Below, one piece after another: positions 31,343-33,971 of a DNA stretch of 33,971 nt (positions within the stretch are counted from its first letter, which is position 1; each line of letters starts with the position of its first letter). The stretch comes from Blakeslea trispora. Taxonomy: Eukaryota; Mucoromycota; Mucoromycetes; Mucorales; Choanephoraceae. Under the pieces are notes generated by a model. That model was not told the DNA's origin and made no database searches. It was given only the letters and a program-made list of their open reading frames with translations. Both the position numbers and the translations under genes were made by a program. The DNA is taken from NCBI GenBank assembly GCA_025331445.1, contig JAIWNE010000200.1, forward strand, positions 1-33,971. Reading direction: 5' to 3'.

Positions 31343-32849
31343 GGTTTTCTATAAAAAAAGGGGGGGGGGATAGTGAAGACAAAAGAAACAAAAAAAGAAA
31401 AAAGATCGCTAGAAAGGAAAGAGGAAAAGAAGGGTATTAGAAATAAAGTTCTTGAAAAGCGGTATGTCAAGTTATAGGTATCACAAACTGAAACAGCTAA
31501 TCTCACTAGTTATTACGCCATTTTATAATGAATGAGGGAGGAGGGAGGGAAGAAGAGGTTAATAAGCTCTTTTTCTTTTTAAGACCTGTAAATAAATGGC
31601 ATTATGTCTTGAATGAAACAACTGTTTAAGGTTTGATAATTCAATTCGTCTAATTTTTTTTATATCTCAGTCATGTTTATGAGATACAGTGCTGAAAAAA
31701 AAAAGAATGAGGGATTAAAGCGAATAAGAGGATACACTTGAAGAGAATTGTATGATGCTTTGTAAGCCATAATAACTCACAGGTTTTTCTATTTTGTTGG
31801 TTCTAACTTGTTAGTTCTATTAAAAGTGCTTTTTGTCAAAAAGGTCCTGAAAGTTCACAAGAGAAATGTCTATGATATGATAGCAAGAAAGCCGATGCTC
31901 TGTTTGTTCCGACTTGAATGAGTTGCCTCACAAAAGAACTGACCCTTGTTTAGACATGCTTGATCTTGTGCAACCGGGAATCCCTCTTATGTTCCGTACG
32001 ACATATGAAAAAAAAAAACTTGATTAGATAATTGGGTGCCAGAGAACTTTAAGACATGAGCTAAAAGAGAGAAAGGGAACGAAGCTGATGAGAGATTTCT
32101 CTAGGTAAAGAAACATTGTGTGTATACATGACTCTGAAATATAGCGTCAGTCATTGGTCTTGTAGACTGTTAGTTAAATCAATTGTCCCTTTTCGGTTGC
32201 ATTTGTAACTTTGCTGTCTTTATTCCACTTGCATGCTAATTCTCTTTTAGTCAATCAAAATGTCAAAATTAAAGGTATGTTTTCTCATAGTCAAAATAGG
32301 ATGAAGGTCAGCTATAGTTCAATCAACCGACTCTCTCTCTTTTTGTCATTCTTCATTGTTTCTCATTATCTCTGTTGAGTTTCACTTCTTTGATATTAAC
32401 AATAGTACAGCAAATAAAAACTTTTCCAAAATCATCAGAATCGATTGTATGTTATAATTCAAGTGAACGATTTTAATTGGAAACAAACCTAAATGAGGGG
32501 GAACTTCTTTGGTATGCTTTGAGTGAAACATAGTCTGGATTGACTCATTTGAGCTTAAACGCATCAAGAAACATAACCATAATATGATGATGTTACTAAT
32601 AATTTGGTCAAGACTATTTATGTATTGTCATTCATTTTTGAAATCAGCCTATCCCCCCTCTCCCTCTCTTTTTTCGTTTTCATTCACTTAGAATCAGTCA
32701 AATTTTAAGAGAGATTTTGGCATAGATTTCCCTCTTTTCTTCCTTTCTCGCTGTTAAATATATATATACATCTAGGGGACTTGTGTTTATTCATACTGTT
32801 ATTGTAATTCTTTTTTCTTCTTCAATGTGCAAATGTTGCAAGTGTATCA
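31343..32849. other. Intergenic region upstream of the permease
   Basis: This 1.5-kb AT-rich gap lies between the permease start (31342) and the bL27m stop (32850), both on the minus strand. It contains a G-run (about 31361-31369), purine-rich patches and a TATATATA stretch (about 32757-32768). No coding region with family similarity or RNA gene was seen. It presumably holds the permease promoter. Confidence 0.55.
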
Positions 32850-33422
32850 TTACAAAGCAGCCAAATCAACCAAATCAAATCTTCTAGGCTTAGGTTGACC
32901 TTCTGGGATAGGAAGTGTTGCATTTTGTTCATACACAATACCAACTAATCGACGCTTGGGGTGTTGTGGATCACTGTAGAAGCGAACAAATCCAGGCTCG
33001 AGCGCAAAAAGAGTATGATCCTTACCCATACCAACCTATTATCATCATAAGTACAATGTATAGAAAATACTAAAACAAAAGAAAGAAATTACATTATCAC
33101 CAGCATGGAATTTGGTACCTCTTTGACGAACAATGATATTGCCAGGAACAACTTGTTGTCCACCAAACTTCTTTACACCTAATCTTCTACCAGCTGAATC
33201 TCTACCATTACGTGAAGAACCACCAGACTTCTTTGAAGCCCAACGCACCTGGCTAATGTCTGCTTACAATGAGTTTCCCTTTGTTTTATGTACTTGACTA
33301 GGGTCTATTTTTTTTTTCTAATTACCTGTGGCGTTTTTCAAAGGCATGAGCATGGGCCGAGATTGAACAGCTGGGGTCATATTCTTGCTGAATTGTGTGA
33401 GCGAGCGACCTAGTAACGACAT
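32850..33422 (-). CDS. Mitochondrial large-subunit ribosomal protein bL27m
   Basis: bL27m is a mitoribosome large-subunit protein whose N-terminal part reaches toward the peptidyl-transferase centre. The exons are 33326-33422, 33093-33259 and 32850-33035 (149 aa). The first 38 or so residues ([20 protein letters not shown] and the stretch after it) are basic and hydroxylated without acidic residues, as expected for a mitochondrial targeting peptide. The L27 core follows: [60 protein letters not shown] and [13 protein letters not shown] short C-terminal extension follows ([12 protein letters not shown] to the end), as in fungal MRP-L27/MRPL2-type proteins. The first intron joins NAT to DISQ, the second GDN to VGMG. 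Confidence 0.95.
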
Positions 33423-33894
33423 GATCGATTAAATGTGTATAGTGTAGATGCTTAAAAAAGAAAGACTTTTTTTCTTTTGAAAAAAAATTGAATTAACAAG
33501 TCTGGGGGTGAAACTGGTTGGTGTCGTGTAAAAAAGCTACCGTATGAATGCGTATAGTTCGGAGTTCGAAAGCGAGCAAAAAGCCATCAAGCATCACTTT
33601 ACATTTCCTGCTTTATTAGGCTACCTAGAGGCATTCTCTAAAATCCATTCATTTGGCAAAAGCTATTTTATTTGTTTTTGAGAGTACTTGTACAATTGGT
33701 AGTTGATACTGATATAGAGAAGAGAGGGGAAAAGGGGCAAAGGAGTTTGCTGCTTCAGTCTATAGCAGGCCATTACCGCATAAATATAAATTTCATTTGG
33801 TGCCTAAAACAAACAGTTGTGTGCGTGCGCGTGTGCGTGTGTGTGTGCTGGGTAGATACTCCAACTTTTTTCTTTTCTTTATTTATTTTCTATT
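33423..33894. other. Intergenic region upstream of bL27m
   Basis: This 0.47-kb stretch separates the bL27m start from the stop codon of the next minus-strand gene. It should contain the bL27m promoter and the neighbour's 3' UTR. It includes a GT-rich microsatellite (33816-33849). The 84-codon open frame at 33672-33926 on the plus strand crosses that microsatellite and looks non-coding. Confidence 0.5.
33816..33849. repeat. GT/GC dinucleotide microsatellite
   Basis: About 34 nt of alternating GT with interspersed GC (GTGTGCGTGCGCGTGTGCG and so on). Alternating purine-pyrimidine sequence like this can adopt Z-DNA in principle. Confidence 0.8.
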
Positions 33895-33971
33895 TTACAA
33901 AACTTTATACAGATGCACTTGCTTGATTTCGTCTAATTCATCTTCATTTATTTCCTGGAACCAACCACCTT
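33895..33971 (-). CDS. C-terminal fragment of a gene cut by the window end
   Basis: Reading inward from the window end on the minus strand, one frame stays open for 24 codons and ends in TAA (33895-33897). It encodes GGWFQEINEDELDEIKQVHL followed by YKVL. The acidic, balanced composition looks coding, in contrast to the homopolymer-driven frames around it. The family is not recognised because too little is visible, and the fragment could also be the last exon of a longer gene. Confidence 0.4.
   Translation of the reverse strand, partial: GGWFQEINEDELDEIKQVHLYKVL

Noticed and set aside
33550..33600. GTTCGGAGTTCGAAAGC resembling a tRNA T-loop
   Set aside because: No acceptor stem, D-arm or anticodon arm can be folded at the right distances. 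No tRNA-like cloverleaf was found anywhere in the window.

Overview
The window looks like nuclear DNA of a filamentous fungus, most likely an early-diverging Mucoromycota species (Mucorales-like). It is AT-rich. Its genes are split by many short introns (mostly 50-80 nt, GT...AG, with T-runs near the acceptor), stop codons are followed by AATAAA-type signals, and poly-A/T runs are frequent. No bacterial or organellar features, tRNA, rRNA or CRISPR array were recognised. All gene models were spliced by eye, using reading-frame continuity and family sequence as guides.

Layout. (1) 1-6209 is a giant inverted repeat: 1-3082 is a near-perfect reverse complement of 3105-6209 around a 22-nt loop. 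The right arm carries an intact PAN3 gene (poly(A)-nuclease deadenylation subunit). The left arm carries the same gene with many single-base losses, and it ends exactly at base 1, which makes a fold-back read or assembly artefact the leading explanation. (2) 6069-13700, minus strand: a YML020W-type alpha/beta-hydrolase, a GVP36-type BAR protein and an AAAP amino-acid transporter. (3) 15722-19507, plus strand: PSY2/SMEK, the regulatory subunit 3 of protein phosphatase 4, with an expanded repetitive C-terminus. (4) 19640-20616: a decayed Tc1/mariner-type transposase. (5) 21095-25991, minus strand: glycogenin with a very long tail (1,492 residues in total) that includes a histidine-rich tract, an RS repeat and a cluster of SUMO-interaction-like motifs. 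(6) 26134-27016, minus: membrane-anchored peptidyl-tRNA hydrolase 2. (7) 27642-29452, plus: an unrecognised Arg/Ser/Tyr-rich protein with a C-terminal coiled coil. (8) 29499-31342, minus: an LAT/MUP1-like amino-acid permease. (9) 32850-33422, minus: mitochondrial ribosomal protein bL27m. (10) 33895-33971, minus: the last 24 codons of a gene that runs off the window.

These are mostly housekeeping genes with no shared pathway, as expected for an ordinary fungal chromosome segment. I see no convincing new multi-gene system. The parts most worth a second look are the terminal palindrome, the unusual glycogenin tail, the recently duplicated PSY2 C-terminus and the unknown RS-type gene.
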